64,000 nt of DNA from Bradyrhizobium sp. CER78 (GTDB taxonomy: Bacteria > Pseudomonadota > Alphaproteobacteria > Rhizobiales > Xanthobacteraceae). The notes under the pieces are model-generated. The model made no database searches. It saw only the letters and a program-made list of their open reading frames with translations, and had not been told where the DNA came from. The stretch covers positions 208,388 to 272,387 of the forward strand of contig NZ_JARVWP010000010.1 of assembly GCF_029846235.1 (NCBI RefSeq), read 5' to 3'. Both the position numbers and the translations under genes were made by a program. Below, piece by piece: positions 61,667 to 64,000 of this stretch. Positions within the stretch are counted from its first letter, which is position 1; the number at the start of each line of letters is the position of its first letter.

Positions 61667-61867
61667 TCAGTGCGCACGCGAGCCGAGCGCGCCCGTGAGC
61701 GCGCCCACCGACGGCGGGTTTTCGTGCGCCCACGCCTCATGCGCGGCGAGATCGCGGTAGTGCTCGGCCATGCGCAGCAACCGCTCGCGGATGCCGGCGT
61801 CTTCCTCGCCCTTGGCCTGATCGGCTAGCTGCGCGGCGCGTTCGAGAAGCGTTTTCGGATCGATCAC
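61667..61867 (-). CDS. Small helical protein, 66 aa
   Basis: The GTG at 61867 follows GGAG; the longer frame from further upstream is an artefact of the palindromic element. The product is highly helical and charged (KTLLERAAQLADQAKGEEDAG, LLRMAEHYRDLAAHEAW), with no membrane segment. It is a probable soluble cytoplasmic protein of unknown role. It is convergent with the epimerase gene, stop to stop. Confidence 0.72.
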   Translation of the reverse strand: MIDPKTLLERAAQLADQAKGEEDAGIRERLLRMAEHYRDLAAHEAWAHENPPSVGALTGALGSRAH

Positions 61868-61896
61868 GACAGGCTCCAAATCCGGTTTCGCCGCAG

Positions 61897-61945
61897 CATG
61901 ATCCGGAAAAGTGCGAAGCGGTTTTCCGAAAAGATCATGCTCAAA
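61897..61945. repeat. Palindromic intergenic element, copy 3
   Basis: The 49-base element identical in design to copy 2. It lies 30 bases upstream of the 66-aa gene and downstream of trpS. Confidence 0.9.
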
Positions 61946-61998
61946 ACGGACAACTGCTTTAGCCAAGCACAGTTCCTGCCATGGTTTGATGACAGGGG

Positions 61999-63000
61999 TC
62001 AGAGCTGGAACAGGCCCAGCCCCGCCATGACGTCGCGCTTGGTGCGCTCGGTGATCTCCTGCGCTTTCAGGGTTCCGCGCCTGATCACGTCGACGATGTG
62101 ATCGCGATTGGTCGCAAGCTCAGCACGCCGTGTCCGGATCGGTGCGATCAGGGCTTGCAGGATATCCTCCAGCCGCCGCTTCACCGTCGTATCGCCAAGG
62201 CCGCCGTGCCGATAGCGCGCCTTCAATTCCTCGACGGCGTCGTGATCGTCGTCGAACGCGTCGAGATAGGTGAACACGACATTGCCCTCGACCTTGCCGG
62301 GATCGGCGACGCGCAGATGATCGGGATCGGTGAACATCGCGCGCACCGCGGCCGAGATGTCGTCCGGCGAAGCCGAAAGCCCAATCGCGTTGCCCGCTGA
62401 TTTGCTCATCTTGGCGCGTCCATCGACGCCGGGCAGCCGTCCCGCACGCGGGATAATGGCCTCGGCCTCGGGCAACAGCGAACGGCCGGCGAGCGCGTTG
62501 ATCCGCCGGATGATCTCGTTGGTCTGCTCGATCAGCGGCGCCTGGTCTTCGCCGACCGGGACGACGGTCGCCCGAAACGCGGTGATGTCGGCGGCCTGCG
62601 CCACCGGATAGCACAGGAAGCCCGCCGGGATGTCGCGGCCGAATCCGCGCGCACGGATTTCGTCCTTGATGGTCGGGTTGCGCTCGAGCCGCGCGACGGT
62701 GACGAGGTTGAGGTAGAGCATCGACAGTTCCGCCAGCGCCGGAAGCTGCGATTGCAGGCAGATCGACGTTCGCTCGGGATCGATCCCGACGGCGAGATAA
62801 TCCAGCGCGACCTCGATGACGTTGCAGCGGACCTTGCCGACATCGTGCGCGTTGTCGGTCAACGCCTGCATGTCGGCGAGCAGCAGGAACTGCTCATGGC
62901 TGTCCTGAAACTGAAGGCGGCTGCGCAGCGAGCCGGCGTAATGGCCGAGATGCAGCGGCCCGGTGGTGCGGTCGCCAGTCAGGATGATCGGTTTGGTCAC
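61999..63000 (-). CDS. trpS: Tryptophanyl-tRNA synthetase
   Basis: The GTG at 63000 has GGAG seven bases upstream. The 333-aa class I synthetase has the HIGH-type motif GPLHLGH near residues 13-19 and KMSKSAGN. TrpRS charges tRNA-Trp with tryptophan. The GTG lies 53 bases after an attenuator hairpin, itself preceded by a 15-codon leader with two Trp codons (63115-63162), so its expression should rise when charged tRNA-Trp is scarce. Whether it is the only trpS in the genome is unknown. Confidence 0.95.
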   Translation of the reverse strand: MTKPIILTGDRTTGPLHLGHYAGSLRSRLQFQDSHEQFLLLADMQALTDNAHDVGKVRCNVIEVALDYLAVGIDPERTSICLQSQLPALAELSMLYLNLVTVARLERNPTIKDEIRARGFGRDIPAGFLCYPVAQAADITAFRATVVPVGEDQAPLIEQTNEIIRRINALAGRSLLPEAEAIIPRAGRLPGVDGRAKMSKSAGNAIGLSASPDDISAAVRAMFTDPDHLRVADPGKVEGNVVFTYLDAFDDDHDAVEELKARYRHGGLGDTTVKRRLEDILQALIAPIRTRRAELATNRDHIVDVIRRGTLKAQEITERTKRDVMAGLGLFQL

Positions 63001-63053
63001 GGTTGGTCTCCATTCGGTTGAATGGGGACACCGCATGCGGGCTGGATGATGCC

Positions 63054-63082
63054 AAATAAAAAGGCCGCCCGATGCGGCGGCC
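63054..63082 (-). terminator. Attenuator terminator upstream of trpS
   Basis: Minus-strand GGCCGCC (63076-63082) pairs with GGCGGCC (63063-63069) around GCATCG and is followed by a T-run TTTTTATTT. It stands between the leader peptide and the trpS start, not after a gene, which is diagnostic of attenuation. Confidence 0.92.
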
Positions 63083-63114
63083 CCGAAAATGCATGAACGC
63101 GTTCGGCCCGCCTG

Positions 63115-63162
63115 TCAGTCGGCGAGCCACCAGAGATTGGCGATGAGGATCGAGCGGTTCAT
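63115..63162 (-). CDS. Tryptophan leader peptide of trpS, MNRSILIANLWWLAD
   Basis: This 15-codon frame ends at TGA (63115-63117) and carries tandem UGG codons at residues 11-12. The second Trp codon lies at the edge of hairpin arm GGCTCGCC (63121-63128), which pairs with GGCGGGCC (63105-63112). The latter can also pair with the 5' arm of the terminator. A ribosome stalled at the Trp codons would cover the first arm and favour antitermination. There is no ribosome site ahead of the ATG, and the likely -10 box is seven bases away, suggesting a leaderless transcript. Confidence 0.88.
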   Translation of the reverse strand: MNRSILIANLWWLAD

Positions 63163-63169
63163 GCCGTGA

Positions 63170-63198
63170 CCGGTAGGGCAAACCTGCGATACGGTCAA
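63170..63198 (-). promoter_or_regulatory. Candidate promoter for the trpS leader
   Basis: On the minus strand TTGACC (63193-63198) and TACCGG (63170-63175) are separated by 17 bases. The -35 is a close match to consensus; the -10 is weak. Transcription would begin at or next to the leader ATG at 63162. Confidence 0.5.
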
Positions 63199-63265
63199 GC
63201 CGAGCGCCTTGTTGTTTGACGTGTTTTCTTCACGCGAACCGGCCTCCATTTCGCTTGAAAACGCT

Positions 63266-64000
63266 TTAGTTGAACGCCATGCCGCCGCTCATGGCGATGG
63301 TCTGTCCGGTCATGTAGGGATTGTTGACCAGCAGCATCACGGCCTGCGCGACCTCCTCGGCGGTGCCGAAGCGGCCGATCGGGATCCGGCTGACGAGGCC
63401 GCTCTGTCCCTTCATCATGTCGGTCTCGATCAGCGAGGGCGCAACCGCGTTGACGGTGATGCCTTCCTTGACGAGGCGTGCGGCATAGCCGCGGGTCATG
63501 CCCTCCATGGCCGCCTTGGATGCATTGTAGTGCGGGCCGATCGAGCCGCCGCCGCGCGCAGCGCCGGAGGAGATGTTGACGATGCGGCCCCATTTCCGGG
63601 TGCGCATCATCGGCAGCACCGCCTGCGTGCAGAGAAACGCCGATTTGAGGTTGACCGTGATGGTGCGGTCGAAATCCTCTTCGGTGATGTCATCGACACC
63701 CCGAACGATCGCGATCCCGGCATTGTTGACGAGGATGTCGACCGGGCCGAGCTCGGACTTGGCGCGCTCGACCAGGCCAGTGACGGCCGCCGCTTCCGAA
63801 ACGTCCGCGGCAATCGCGACGGCCCGGCCGCCGGCGGCAATAATACCCTTCGCCAGTGTCTCCGCCTCGGCCGCGCGCTCGCGATAATTAATCGCGACGG
63901 CGGCACCGGTGTCCGCCAGCATCTTGACGATGGCCGCACCAATGCCGCGCGAGCCGCCGGTCACCAGGGCCACATGTCCGTGCAGACTGTTTGTTGTCAT
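63266..64000 (-). CDS. Short-chain dehydrogenase/reductase (FabG-like)
   Basis: This 244-aa SDR has TGGSRGIGAA, the structural NNAG, the catalytic Ser in SSGAARG, the Tyr-x3-Lys as YNASK, and the C-terminal MTGQTIAMSGGMAFN of FabG-like reductases. The ATG is the last codon of the window, so a further upstream start cannot be excluded. It is an NAD(P)-dependent reductase of unknown substrate, on the same strand as trpS but separated by its promoter and attenuator. Confidence 0.93.
   Translation of the reverse strand: MTTNSLHGHVALVTGGSRGIGAAIVKMLADTGAAVAINYRERAAEAETLAKGIIAAGGRAVAIAADVSEAAAVTGLVERAKSELGPVDILVNNAGIAIVRGVDDITEEDFDRTITVNLKSAFLCTQAVLPMMRTRKWGRIVNISSGAARGGGSIGPHYNASKAAMEGMTRGYAARLVKEGITVNAVAPSLIETDMMKGQSGLVSRIPIGRFGTAEEVAQAVMLLVNNPYMTGQTIAMSGGMAFN

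Noticed and set aside
1..64000. CRISPR arrays, insertion sequences, rRNA operons and riboswitches
   Set aside because: No regularly spaced repeat array, transposase motif, rRNA sequence or known aptamer core was seen on reading the window.

Overview
The window looks like a chromosomal segment of a high-GC alphaproteobacterium, most likely Bradyrhizobium or a close relative. Supporting signs are a Porin_2-type outer-membrane porin, a MipZ division ATPase, many ABC uptake systems and CoA-ester enzymes, and three copies of a 49-bp palindromic intergenic element. Species identity is inferred from gene content only; no search was run. No rRNA operon, intact tRNA, insertion sequence or CRISPR array was seen.

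Layout. (1) 1-6.3 kb: end of a fumarate-reductase/AprA-like flavoprotein, an AprB-like ferredoxin and a HEAT-repeat protein, convergent with a Crp/Fnr regulator. A NitT/TauT-type ABC transporter follows, whose binding protein carries a NosL-like C-terminal extension. (2) 6.4-15.8 kb: an FAD/NAD(P)-binding protein, a probable 47-aa gene with a strong ribosome-binding site, a zinc-less quinone oxidoreductase, an Lrp/AsnC regulator, and a Liv-type ABC operon ending in a 2-hydroxychromene-2-carboxylate isomerase-like protein. (3) 16-30 kb: a sugar or lactone island. It holds a secreted sorbosone-dehydrogenase-like propeller with a cytochrome c site, three SMP-30/strictosidine-synthase-like propellers (one fused to an ABC permease), a complete ribose-type ABC system, a GntR regulator, an acyl-CoA ligase and an acyl-CoA dehydrogenase. 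It ends near a truncated tRNA-Gln-like 3' fragment. (4) 30.6-39 kb: an Mfd paralogue, a porin with terminator, a small winged-helix-like protein, two poorly known proteins, and a broken second porin that still has its own copy of the terminator. (5) 39-44.8 kb: an LLM oxidoreductase, a GST-like protein, an SDR, a TetR regulator with a palindromic operator, a divergent crotonase and MipZ. (6) 44.8-50.6 kb: a GH79-like glycosidase and a catabolic unit (PhyH-type oxygenase, MHS transporter, xylose-isomerase-like protein) divergent from a LacI/GntR-I regulator, with two tandem operators between them.

(7) 50.6-58 kb: a six-gene Hyf-like membrane complex headed by an XRE regulator. The large subunit has lost the first NiFe cysteine pair, so this is better read as an energy-converting-hydrogenase-related (Ehr) complex than a hydrogenase. 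(8) 58-64 kb: a CHAD protein, a MarR regulator with two operators, a crotonase with an isomerase-type glutamate, an aldose-1-epimerase-like protein, a 66-aa protein, tryptophanyl-tRNA synthetase and an SDR.

The strongest regulatory find is upstream of trpS: a 15-codon leader peptide with tandem Trp codons, competing hairpins and a rho-independent terminator. Together they form a textbook tryptophan attenuator controlling a tRNA synthetase, possibly on a leaderless transcript.
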